Under the pieces are notes generated by a model. The model ran no database searches. It worked only from the letters and a program-made list of their open reading frames with translations, and was not told where the DNA came from. Both the position numbers and the translations under genes were made by a program. Positions 1 through 7,693 of a stretch of DNA of 64,000 nt are shown piece by piece. The stretch is from Streptomyces filipinensis. GTDB taxonomy: Bacteria; Actinomycetota; Actinomycetes; Streptomycetales; Streptomycetaceae. The stretch lies in NCBI RefSeq assembly GCF_014649495.1, contig NZ_BMTD01000005.1:186001-250000 (forward strand), read 5' to 3'. Within the stretch, counting starts at the first letter, position 1, and each line of letters starts with the position of its first letter.

Positions 1-1175
1 GTGCCGGGGCGCTGGGCGACCGGCTGGGAAACCGTCGCGTCTTCTGCTCGGGAGCGGGGCTGTTCACGCTCGCCTCCGCCGCGTGCGCGCTCGCGCCGAG
101 CGCCCCCTTCCTGGTGACGGCGCGGCTGGTGGAGGGACTCGGCGCGGCACTGATCGTGCCCGGTTCCCTGGCCCTGCTCCAGCAGTCCTACCCGGAGCCG
201 TCCGCACGGTCGCGGGCCTTCGGGCTGTGGGGTTCGATGGCGGGCGTCGCGGCCTCCGCCGGACCACTGCTCGGCGGGCTGCTCGTCTCCACGGTGGGCT
301 GGCGGTGGGTGTTCCTCATCAACCTGCCTGTCGGCGTCGCCTGCCTGGTGCTGACGCGCCGGTACGTGGCGCGCTCACCCAGGCGCACCGACCGGGCTCT
401 GGACTGGCCGGCACAGTGCGCGGTGGTGGCGGCGGTGGCGCTCCTGACGGCCGCGCTCAACGAGGCCGGACGGCGCGGCTGGTCCGATCCCGCCGTGCTC
501 GCCGGGCTGGGTCTGGTCGTGCTCGCCGCCGCCGCGTTCGTGCTCCGCGAGCGCCTGGCCGCGACGCCCGCGCTCCCGTTGCGGCTGCTGCGCTCGCGTG
601 CGATGAGCGGCGGAGCCGTCATCGGCATGCTGTTCAACTTCGCCTTCTACGGCATGGTGTTCACCGCCAGCCTGGAGTTCCAGCACCAGCGTGGCTACAG
701 CGCCCTGGGCACCGGCGTCGCCCTGTTCCCGGCGGTGGCGATGACCATGTTCGCCTCCGTCCTGTCGGGCCGGCTGGCCCGCCGTACGGGTGACCGTCCG
801 CTGGTGGTCGCCGGCATGCTGCTCGCCGCCCTCGGGCTGGCCGGCTGGGCCGCGGCCGGGTCCGATCCGGCCTACCCGCTGCTGGTGGCGCCGATGATGG
901 CCGCGGGGTTCGGTACGTCCTTCGCCCTCACCGGCTCGACCTCCACCATGATGGGTGCCGCACCCCCGGCCTACTCGGGAACCGCCTCCGCGCTGTTCAA
1001 CACCACCCGCCAGGTCGGCAGCGCCACCGGCGTGGCACTCGGCGGCAGCCTGCTGGCCACGGCGCACAGCTACGGCACCGGGCTGCGGGTCAGCATGGCC
1101 GCCGGCGCCCTCGCCTACCTCACGGCCGCCGTCCTCGCCTTCCTGTGCGTCCCGGCGAGGGCGCAGGCGACCTAG
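1..1175 (+). CDS. MFS drug-efflux transporter, DHA2-like (5' end missing)
   Basis: The reading frame is already open at base 3, so only the C-terminal ~390 residues are visible and the start lies outside the window. The product is a multi-span membrane protein with many hydrophobic helices. The motif GWRWVFLINLPVG is typical of 14-helix DHA2 proton-coupled drug exporters. The helix preceding it is Gly/Ala rich (GSMAGVAASAGPLLGG), as in motif C of drug:H+ antiporters. It ends at a TAG after a short polar tail. The substrate cannot be inferred; no adjacent regulator is visible in the window. Confidence 0.9.
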   Translation, partial: AGALGDRLGNRRVFCSGAGLFTLASAACALAPSAPFLVTARLVEGLGAALIVPGSLALLQQSYPEPSARSRAFGLWGSMAGVAASAGPLLGGLLVSTVGWRWVFLINLPVGVACLVLTRRYVARSPRRTDRALDWPAQCAVVAAVALLTAALNEAGRRGWSDPAVLAGLGLVVLAAAAFVLRERLAATPALPLRLLRSRAMSGGAVIGMLFNFAFYGMVFTASLEFQHQRGYSALGTGVALFPAVAMTMFASVLSGRLARRTGDRPLVVAGMLLAALGLAGWAAAGSDPAYPLLVAPMMAAGFGTSFALTGSTSTMMGAAPPAYSGTASALFNTTRQVGSATGVALGGSLLATAHSYGTGLRVSMAAGALAYLTAAVLAFLCVPARAQAT

Positions 1176-1360
1176 GACGCCCGTGGATGCCCGGAGCCCG
1201 GTCACCCGGATTGCCTGCGGTCCCACAGTAAGATCGTTGTAATGTCCCCTGTGAGGCGCGTCGGCCGGAACACCGGCAGCGCCCCCATGCCGAGCCACGC
1301 AGGACGCGCCGAACGACGCATCTGACGCCGTGCTCGTTCACGACTTCCTCCGGAGAGCCG

Positions 1361-2155
1361 ATGCGTTGTGCCCTGCCCTTGGCCGCTGTCGCCGCTTTGC
1401 TGTGCGCAGGCTGTTCCGCGAGCGGTGCCGATGACGCGAAGCCGAAGGCCGGCTCGTCCTCCCCGGCTCCGGATGCCGCCGTGCGCGCGGCCGTCGCCCG
1501 GACCGGTACGACATCGGCCCGTCTGCACGAGCGCATCGAGATCGGCGGCGGGGGACGGGAGTACGCGCTCACCGTCACCGGTGGGTTCGACTTCGGTCGC
1601 GACCGGGGTTCCCTCGCCGTCGACTTTCCCGGGGGCGGCATCTCGCACCTCGACGAGGTCTTCGCGGACGGCAAGGTGTACGTCCGGGGTGCCTCCGGTC
1701 CCGACGCCGGCACGTGGGGCGTGATGCCCCGTGACAAGGCCGTGGCGCACTACGCGCTCCGGGCCCCGGTCAACGACCCGGAGCATGTCCTGCGGCAGAT
1801 ATCCGCGATGCGACGCGTCTCCCGTGAGGGTGAGGAGACCGTCCACGGTGTGCGGGCCGCGCACTACCGAGGGACGCTCGACCACAAGACCCTCACGCTG
1901 AGGATGGCCCCGGACGTGCGCTCGAAGCTCGACCAGGGCCGTGACCTCCTGGGGGACGACTTCCCGGTCTTCGCCGACGCGTGGGTCGACGGCCGTGGGC
2001 GACTGGTGCAGACCCGCATGACACTGAACCTGGCCGGCACCCAGGTGAAGGTGACGATGGGACTGTCCGGGCTCGGCACACCGGTGTCGGTGAAGACGCC
2101 TCGGCCCGGCGACACGGTCCCGGCCGGCAGCATGAGCGGAGTGCTGAGCGGCTGA
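1361..2155 (+). CDS. secreted lipoprotein, LppX/LprG-like
   Basis: A 264-residue exported lipoprotein. The N-terminus has a short charged start, a hydrophobic stretch and a lipobox LLCAGC, so Cys18 is the likely lipidated residue anchoring it outside the membrane. The mature part begins with a flexible Ser/Pro/Ala region. It then shows alternating beta-strand sequence with a putative DxxxLGDDF segment, resembling the actinobacterial LppX/LprAFG lipid-carrier fold. The ATG is preceded by CGGAGAG at good spacing. It stands alone between the MFS gene and a pseudogene. The fold assignment is by general resemblance only; the ligand is unknown. Confidence 0.75.
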   Translation: MRCALPLAAVAALLCAGCSASGADDAKPKAGSSSPAPDAAVRAAVARTGTTSARLHERIEIGGGGREYALTVTGGFDFGRDRGSLAVDFPGGGISHLDEVFADGKVYVRGASGPDAGTWGVMPRDKAVAHYALRAPVNDPEHVLRQISAMRRVSREGEETVHGVRAAHYRGTLDHKTLTLRMAPDVRSKLDQGRDLLGDDFPVFADAWVDGRGRLVQTRMTLNLAGTQVKVTMGLSGLGTPVSVKTPRPGDTVPAGSMSGVLSG

Positions 2156-2240
2156 TCGGCCTACCTCCGCTCGGCCCCCTGGACCACTCCGTACAAGCCG
2201 CCGTCACCTGCCGTACGCCTGGGTGCGGCAGCGTGGCCGT

Positions 2241-2631
2241 ATGACGTACGACCCCGTCCCGTCCGTGGACGCGCTCATGGCCTGCCGGCCGACTGCGAGG
2301 ACGTCTGGGACACCCCGGACCGGTCCGGCGACCCGGTGGACATCCTGGACCACGGCCTCCAGGCCGCCGCCCTGCTCGCCGTGAGCCACCCGCGGGACGA
2401 GGAGCTTCAGCCGGCCGGGCTGGTCCACGGCATCGGCCACTGTCTGGTGCCGGCCGACGAGTCGGGGCACGGCAGGCACGCCGCGGCGGCGGTCGAGGGG
2501 CTGCTCGGTCCGCGGGTCGCCCGCCTGGTCGCATGACTCCGGACGAGGCCGCGGCCTTCGAGGCCGAGTCGGACTTCCCGGCGGCGATCGCGCTGCGCCG
2601 CGCGGACGACGCGAGGAAGGTGAGGGGCCTG
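2241..2631 (+). pseudogene. decayed HD-domain (PhnZ-like) hydrolase/oxygenase gene
   Basis: Pieces of one protein are spread over three frames. An intact-looking start (MTYDPVPSVDALM) lies at 2241. A second frame from about 2282 reads DILDHGLQAAALL, then GLVHGIGHCLVPADESGHG. A third from 2533 reads MTPDEAAAFEAE and ends with RRADDARKV. The order matches HD-domain proteins of the PhnZ/phosphonate-associated type, in which the middle motif is VHDIGH. Here the metal-binding Asp of the HD pair is Gly. There is a frameshift near 2276-2282, and the segment between the HD region and the C-terminal helix is lost near 2530. The gene should be inactive. Bases 2632-2835 hold nothing recognisable. Confidence 0.7.
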
Positions 2632-2835
2632 CCGTCGCTCCGCTCCACTCCTGGCGACCGGTCGCGGAGCGAGTGGCCGCCGGCCGATGCCCGCGGGCGT
2701 GAGGTGGCCGTGGAGTCCCTCGGTGACCGGCGCTCAGCCGTACGTCCTCGTCCGGCGGCGTCATGAGGTGTGCGGGCGAGTGGGGTTCCTCCCGTGTGTG
2801 GTCGGCGGAGCCGGCCGCGTGCGCGGTGAGCGGCG

Positions 2836-3486
2836 TCAGTGTGTGGCTCCCTCGGTGACCTTCAGGTCCTGGCCCGCTGGGGTGTCGGCGGCAGCGAGCA
2901 GCAGGGCACGCAGTCCGTGCGCGACCGTGGTGGGCTCAAGAGCCGGGGCGCTGCCGTCGGTGACCTGTTCCGGCGCCCAGGGTACGTGCACGAAGCCGCC
3001 CCGGGCGTAGGGGAATTCGGTGGCCAGGAGGTGGCCGAGGCCGTAGGCGACGTGGTTGCAGACGAACGTACCCGCCGTGTTGGAGACGCCGGCCGGGACG
3101 CCGGCCGCGCGCAGGGCGGCGACGCAGGCCTTCACGGGGAGACTGGAGAAGTAGGCGGCCGGACCGCCCGGGACCACGGGCTCGTCGACGGGCTGGTTGC
3201 CGGCGTTGTCGGGGATGCGTGCGTCGTCGACGTTGACGGCGACGCGTTCGACGGTGACGCCGGGGCGGCCGCCCGCCTGGCCCAGGCACACGATCAGGTC
3301 GGGGCAGGAATCGCGGATGGCGTCGCGGAGTGTGTCGACGGACGTGCCGAAGACACAGGGCAGTTCGGTGGCGCTGACCGTCAGCCCGGCCGGTGGCTCG
3401 GCGGCCACCAGCAGGGCGGCCTGCCAGGACGGGTTGACCCGCTGGCCGTCGAAGGGGGCGAAACCGGTGATGAGCACGCGGGTCAT
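2836..3486 (-). CDS. pcp: pyrrolidone-carboxylate peptidase (pyroglutamyl peptidase I)
   Basis: Cytoplasmic cysteine peptidase of family C15 that removes N-terminal pyroglutamate (5-oxoproline) from peptides. The 216-residue length fits the family. The N-terminus reads MTRVLITGFAPFDG, as in known Pcp enzymes. The triad is visible: Glu80 (GVTVERVAVN), Cys143 (GTFVCNHVAYG) and His167 (FVHVPWAPEQ). It is the last gene of a leftward set after DUF969 and DUF979 genes (31-base gap). It lies opposite the 5-oxoprolinase genes, so the free 5-oxoproline it makes could be hydrolysed to glutamate by PxpABC. Confidence 0.95.
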   Translation of the reverse strand: MTRVLITGFAPFDGQRVNPSWQAALLVAAEPPAGLTVSATELPCVFGTSVDTLRDAIRDSCPDLIVCLGQAGGRPGVTVERVAVNVDDARIPDNAGNQPVDEPVVPGGPAAYFSSLPVKACVAALRAAGVPAGVSNTAGTFVCNHVAYGLGHLLATEFPYARGGFVHVPWAPEQVTDGSAPALEPTTVAHGLRALLLAAADTPAGQDLKVTEGATH

Positions 3487-3517
3487 GGGACTTCCTCCAC
3501 GAGGGGCATCGGTCGGC

Positions 3518-4492
3518 TCAGAACGCGAACAGCGCCATGATCACGGTCGAGCAGGCCAGCAGCGGAAGAGCCGTCGGGATCTGGGCCTTGATGGGGCCGT
3601 ACTGGTCCTTCAGTTCGAGCAGGGTGGCCGGGACGATGTTGAAGTTGGCGGCCATCGGCGTACACAGCGTTCCGGAGAACCCGGCCAGCATGCCGATCGC
3701 GAGGACGGCCGGCGGGTTGCCGTGCAGCTGCTCGATGAGGACCGGCCAGCCGATCGCCGCGGTCATCACGGGGAACGCGGCGAACGCGTTGCCCATGATC
3801 AGGGTGAACAGGAACATGCCGACGCAGTACGCGAGGACGGCGAGGTACTTCGAGTTGTCCGGCAGGACGTCGTGCACGATCCTGCCGACCTGGGTGCCGA
3901 CGCCGGCCAGCGCGAAGATCGAGCCGAGCACGGCGAGGAGCTGGGGGAGCAGCAGGGCGGCTCCCATCGCCTCCAGCATGGAACGGCCGGAGTGGAGCGG
4001 TACGGACAGCCTGCGCTCGCCGGTGACCAGCATGCCGACGACAAGGGCGACGAGACAGCCGACGCCGAGCCCGAGGAGGGTGGCCTTGCCGGTCTCGAAC
4101 AGGCCCGAGGTGTCGAGGAACGAGGCACAGACGATGGCGACGAGCGGGATGGTCAGGGCAGGGACGAATATCCTGCTGCCGAGCCGGGCCGCGGAGGCCT
4201 CGCGTTCCTCGGTGCCGCTGGTGACGGGCGTGCCCCTGCCCAGGAAGTTGAATCCGGCGAGCACGATGAGGACGAGGACCGCGACGCCGAGCGGTTCGGC
4301 GGGCAGGGTCCAGCCGCCGTTCTTCGCGGTGGCGTTGGCGACGCCGGTGCCGTAGGGGAAGGTGAGTCCGAGCAGGCCCCAGAACGCGGCGGACGTCCAC
4401 CGCTTGGGGTTGCTGCGGTCGCCGGCCATCTGCGCGGCCATGACGACGAAGACGAGTCCCACCAGCCAGTAGAGCCACTCGACCTTGATCAC
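3518..4492 (-). CDS. DUF979 family membrane transport protein
   Basis: A 324-residue polytopic membrane protein starting with GTG (V-IKVEWLYWLVGL), whose start overlaps the stop of the upstream gene by four bases (GTGA). It has about nine to ten hydrophobic helices, and segments such as AGFSGTLCTPMAANFN resemble permease re-entrant regions. DUF979 proteins occur as partners of DUF969 proteins next to pcp. In this context it is inferred to be half of a two-component importer for 5-oxoproline or pyroglutamyl peptides. Transport itself is not shown by the sequence. The longer open frame upstream of 4492 covers the DUF969 gene and is not used. Confidence 0.85.
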   Translation of the reverse strand: MIKVEWLYWLVGLVFVVMAAQMAGDRSNPKRWTSAAFWGLLGLTFPYGTGVANATAKNGGWTLPAEPLGVAVLVLIVLAGFNFLGRGTPVTSGTEEREASAARLGSRIFVPALTIPLVAIVCASFLDTSGLFETGKATLLGLGVGCLVALVVGMLVTGERRLSVPLHSGRSMLEAMGAALLLPQLLAVLGSIFALAGVGTQVGRIVHDVLPDNSKYLAVLAYCVGMFLFTLIMGNAFAAFPVMTAAIGWPVLIEQLHGNPPAVLAIGMLAGFSGTLCTPMAANFNIVPATLLELKDQYGPIKAQIPTALPLLACSTVIMALFAF

Positions 4493-5208
4493 TTGCTGTT
4501 CTCCTTCGGAAGCGGCAGGTCGTGTTCGGCGGCGGCGAGCGCCATCTCCCGCTGCAACTGCCGGTCCAGGAGCAGCAGGCGGGCGCCGTGGACGAGGAAG
4601 GCGCAGACGGCGAGCGGTATCGCCCACAGGGCCAGCTGGGTGGGTTCGAGGTTCTGGTGGTACGTCGAGTTGACGAAGCCCGTGATCAGGAGGATCGAGC
4701 CGATCGCGATGAAACAGTCCTCGCCGAAGAAGAGGCCCACGGTGTCGGACGACGCGGCGTAGGAACGTACCTTCTCCCGCAGGCGCTCGGGCAGCGCGGC
4801 GCCCGCGGTGCGCTCGGCGGCGGCCTCGGCCATGGGCGCGACCAGCGGGCGTACCGTCTGCGCGGGACCGCCGATGCTGTTGAGGCCGAACGCGGCGGTG
4901 ATCTGACGGATCAGCAGGTAGACGGTGAGGAACCGGCCGGCGCTGAGGCTGCCGAGCCGGCCGATGAGTCTGCGGGCCTGTTCGCGCAGGCCGTAGCGCT
5001 CCAGGAGGCCGATCACGGGCAGGACGACGGCGAAGACGGTGACCGAGCGGCTGTCGGCGAAGGACCGGCCGAAGGCCGCGAGGACCTCCAGCGGGTTCAT
5101 CCCGCCGATCAGTCCGGTGAAGACACCGGCGACACCGACCACGAGGACGGGATTGCGGCGCGTGACGAATCCGAGGATCACCACGACCACGCCGAGGAGA
5201 ACGATCAT
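4489..5208 (-). CDS. DUF969 family membrane transport protein
   Basis: A 239-residue membrane protein with about six hydrophobic segments, beginning MIVLLGVVVVILGFVTRRNP. It matches the DUF969 family, nearly always encoded just before DUF979. Internal sequence ITAAFGLNSIGGPAQTVRP is the conserved core. It is the first gene of a leftward operon ending in pcp. The start at 5208 is preceded by AAGG. The divergent pxpA start lies 169 bases away across a palindrome-rich gap, so both operons could answer to one regulator. The role as part of a pyroglutamate-related importer is inferred from neighbours. Confidence 0.85.
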   Translation of the reverse strand: MIVLLGVVVVILGFVTRRNPVLVVGVAGVFTGLIGGMNPLEVLAAFGRSFADSRSVTVFAVVLPVIGLLERYGLREQARRLIGRLGSLSAGRFLTVYLLIRQITAAFGLNSIGGPAQTVRPLVAPMAEAAAERTAGAALPERLREKVRSYAASSDTVGLFFGEDCFIAIGSILLITGFVNSTYHQNLEPTQLALWAIPLAVCAFLVHGARLLLLDRQLQREMALAAAEHDLPLPKENSK

Positions 5209-5250
5209 ACGGTTGCCTTAGGCGTGAGCGGGCGGGACGCCCGAGCGGCG

Positions 5251-5272
5251 CGGATCCGGGGCCCCGGATCCG
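5251..5272. promoter_or_regulatory. perfect 22-bp palindrome in the divergent pcp/pxp promoter gap
   Basis: Two arms of CGGATCCGGGG and its exact complement give a 22-base palindrome with no spacer, 43 bases before the DUF969 start. Because it is upstream of both divergent operons it is not placed as a terminator for either gene. It may be an operator or a cruciform-prone site. No matching copy was noticed elsewhere in the window. Confidence 0.5.
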
Positions 5273-5295
5273 TGAGGGATGCCCGGACCCTAGGG

Positions 5296-5361
5296 GATCG
5301 TTCAACGATCGAACAAGGGGTGGGCAGGAAAATCAATCCCTTGTCGGATCGTTCAACAATC
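5296..5361. promoter_or_regulatory. pair of GntR-like operators between pxpA and the DUF969 gene
   Basis: Two copies of the same 15-base site lie 51 bases apart, close to five helical turns. Copy one, 5296-5310, is GATCGTTCAACGATC, a 7-1-7 inverted repeat. Copy two, 5347-5361, is GATCGTTCAACAATC, with one arm mismatch. The second copy ends only 15 bases before the pxpA start, so a bound protein would block initiation. GntR-type regulators often bind sites of this size next to LamB/YcsF genes, but no regulator gene is adjacent in this window. Confidence 0.6.
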
Positions 5362-5376
5362 GCCTACGTTGTAGAG

Positions 5377-6129
5377 GTGATCGACCTCAACGCAGACCTC
5401 GGTGAAGGCTTCGGCCGCTGGACCCTCACCGACGACGACGCCCTGCTCTCCGTCGTGACCAGCGCCAACGTCGCCTGCGGCTTCCACGCGGGCGACCCCT
5501 CGGTGATGCGCCGCGTCTGCGACCTCGCCGCCGAACGCGGCGTCCGGATCGGGGCTCAGGTCTCCTACCGCGACCTGGCCGGTTTCGGCCGCCGCGCCAT
5601 GGACGTGCCCGGCGACGAGCTGGCGGCCGAGATCGCCTACCAGATCGGGGCGCTGCGGGTCTTCGCCGAGGCCGCCGGCGCCGAGGTGGCCTACGTCAAG
5701 CCGCACGGCGCCCTCTACAACCGCACCGTGCACGACGCCGAACAGGCCGCGGCCGTGGTGGCCGGTGTGCGCCTGGCGGGCGGGGCGCCGCCGGTGCTCG
5801 GCCTGCCCGGGTCACGGCTGCTCGCCGCCGCCGAGGAGGCGGGCCTCACCGCCGTACCCGAGGCCTTCGCCGACCGCGCCTACACCCCTGCGGGCACGCT
5901 CGTGCCGCGCCGCGAGCCCGGCGCCGTGGTGACCGACGAGCACGCGGTGGTGAGGCGCGCGCTGGCGTTCGCGGTGGACCGGGCCGTGGAAGCCGTGGAC
6001 GGTACGACCGCCGCCGTGGCCGCCCGCTCCCTGTGCGTCCACGGCGACACCCCGGGCGCCGCCCGGATCGCCGCGCGGGTCCGTGAGGCACTCGACGCGG
6101 CCGGAGTCGAGGTGAGGGCATTCGCATGA
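5377..6129 (+). CDS. pxpA: 5-oxoprolinase subunit A (LamB/YcsF family)
   Basis: Subunit of the ATP-dependent PxpABC 5-oxoprolinase, which opens 5-oxoproline to glutamate in the cytoplasm. The 250-residue product starts IDLNADLGEGFG and continues SANVACGFHAGDP, YVKPHGALYN and the C-terminal CVHGDTPGA, all hallmark LamB/YcsF motifs. The GTG at 5377 is chosen because the family begins exactly there; the frame is open much further upstream, but that part overlaps the divergent operon. It overlaps pxpB by four bases (ATGA), the usual arrangement in this operon. Confidence 0.93.
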   Translation: MIDLNADLGEGFGRWTLTDDDALLSVVTSANVACGFHAGDPSVMRRVCDLAAERGVRIGAQVSYRDLAGFGRRAMDVPGDELAAEIAYQIGALRVFAEAAGAEVAYVKPHGALYNRTVHDAEQAAAVVAGVRLAGGAPPVLGLPGSRLLAAAEEAGLTAVPEAFADRAYTPAGTLVPRREPGAVVTDEHAVVRRALAFAVDRAVEAVDGTTAAVAARSLCVHGDTPGAARIAARVREALDAAGVEVRAFA

Positions 6130-6773
6130 CCGAGAGCCCTTCCGCCGAGGTGCGCCCCGCCGGGCGGCGCGCCCTGCTCGTCGAACTGCCGGACGACGAG
6201 CGCACCGGAGCCTTCCACGCCGAACTCCTGCGACGGCGCGCCGCGGGAACCCTGCCACCGGTCGAGGAGATCGTGCCGGGTGCGCGGACGGTACTCCTGG
6301 ACGGTGTCACCGACCCGGAGGAACTGGCCCGCCGGATCGCCGGCTGGGACCTGCCCTCGCACGCGGCCGACGACGGGGCGATGGTGGACATCCCCGTGCG
6401 CTACGACGGCCCGGACCTGGCCCACGTGGCGGCCCTGTGGGGCATCGGCGCCGACGAGGTCGCCACCCGGCACTCCTCGTACACCTACCGCGTCGCCTTC
6501 TGCGGATTCGCCCCCGGCTTCGGCTACCTCACCGGCCTGCCCGCCGAACTGCACGTGCCACGCCGCGACACGCCCCGCACCCGGGTTCCGGCCGGCGCCG
6601 TCGCGCTCGCCGGCCCCTACAGCGCCGTGTACCCGCGCTCCACCCCCGGCGGCTGGCAGCTGATCGGCACCATGCCGGACCCGGCACCCCTGTGGGACCT
6701 CACCCGGGAGGAACCGGCGCTGCTCACCCCCGGAACGCGGGTGCGGTTCGTCCCCCAGGACCGCACGCCATGA
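6126..6773 (+). CDS. pxpB: 5-oxoprolinase subunit B (KipI-like)
   Basis: A 215-residue allophanate-hydrolase subunit-1/KipI family protein. The region YTYRVAFCGFAPGFGYLTGLP followed by LHVPRRDTPRTRVPAGAVALA is the signature of the family, including the conserved AGPYSAVYP turn. It works with PxpC and PxpA to hydrolyse 5-oxoproline with ATP. Start ATG overlaps the pxpA stop and its own stop overlaps the pxpC start, so the three subunits should be translated together in fixed ratio. Confidence 0.93.
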   Translation: MTESPSAEVRPAGRRALLVELPDDERTGAFHAELLRRRAAGTLPPVEEIVPGARTVLLDGVTDPEELARRIAGWDLPSHAADDGAMVDIPVRYDGPDLAHVAALWGIGADEVATRHSSYTYRVAFCGFAPGFGYLTGLPAELHVPRRDTPRTRVPAGAVALAGPYSAVYPRSTPGGWQLIGTMPDPAPLWDLTREEPALLTPGTRVRFVPQDRTP

Positions 6774-7627
6774 AGGCCGAGCTCGCCGTCGTACGCTCCG
6801 GCGCCCTCACCACCGTCCAGGACCGCGGCCGGCGCGGCCATGCCCACCTGGGAGTCCCCCGTTCCGGCGCCCTGGACGCCCCCGCCATGAACCTGGCCAA
6901 CCGGCTCCTCGGCAACGCCCCCGACGCCGCCGTCCTGGAGACCACCCTGACCGGCTGCGCCCTGCGCCCCGACCACGGGGTGACCGTCGTGGTCGGCGGC
7001 GCGCCCTGCCCGGTGACGGTCGACGGCCGGCCGGCGGCCTGGGGGGTGCCCGTACGGGTGCCCGCGGGCGCCGTCCTGAACGTGGGCGCCGTGACGTCGG
7101 GCGTGCGCTCCTACGTGGCCGTCGCCGGCGGCATCGCCGTCGAGCCGGTCCTCGGCAGCCGTTCCGCGGACCTGCTCTCCGGGCTCGGCCCGGCACCCCT
7201 GCGCGACGGGGACGTCCTCCCGCTGGGCACTCCCGCCCGGCAGCCGGCGCTTCCCGCCGGCGCCCCCTGGCCGGCGCCGCCCACCGAACTGACCCTGCCC
7301 CTGCGCCTCGGCCCCCGCGCCGACTGGTTCGCCTCCGCCGCGCTGCACACCCTGACCTCGGCGACGTACCGCGTGTCGCAGCACAGCAACCGCATCGGCC
7401 TGCGCACCGAAGGACCGTCGCTGGCGCGGGTGTCGGCCGGTGAGCTGCCGAGCGAGGGCATGGTGCTCGGCGCCGTACAGGTGCCCCCGGACGGGCGGCC
7501 GGTGGTGTTCCTGCACGACCACCCGACCACCGGCGGCTACCCGGTGATCGGCGTCGTCGCCGAGGCGGCCCTGGCGGTCGCCGCCCAGGCCGCGGCGGGC
7601 ACACCGGTCCGCTTCACCCTGGGCTGA
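6770..7627 (+). CDS. pxpC: 5-oxoprolinase subunit C (KipA/biotin-dependent carboxyltransferase-like)
   Basis: A 285-residue protein of the allophanate-hydrolase subunit-2/KipA family. N-terminal motif LTTVQDRGRRGHAHLGVPRSGALD and the central RVSQHSNRIGLRTEG are diagnostic, and the C-terminal DHPTTGGYPVIG closes the domain. The ATG at 6770 overlaps the pxpB stop; the longer frame upstream is out of register with pxpB and is not the gene. Together with pxpAB it forms the complete 5-oxoprolinase. The neighbouring pcp gene supplies the likely substrate source. Confidence 0.93.
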   Translation: MKAELAVVRSGALTTVQDRGRRGHAHLGVPRSGALDAPAMNLANRLLGNAPDAAVLETTLTGCALRPDHGVTVVVGGAPCPVTVDGRPAAWGVPVRVPAGAVLNVGAVTSGVRSYVAVAGGIAVEPVLGSRSADLLSGLGPAPLRDGDVLPLGTPARQPALPAGAPWPAPPTELTLPLRLGPRADWFASAALHTLTSATYRVSQHSNRIGLRTEGPSLARVSAGELPSEGMVLGAVQVPPDGRPVVFLHDHPTTGGYPVIGVVAEAALAVAAQAAAGTPVRFTLG

Positions 7628-7693
7628 CGCGCCGGCACGGCCGGGATCGCGTCCCGCCGGTGAACCCGGTCGCGGCGTGCCGGGCTGTCGACG

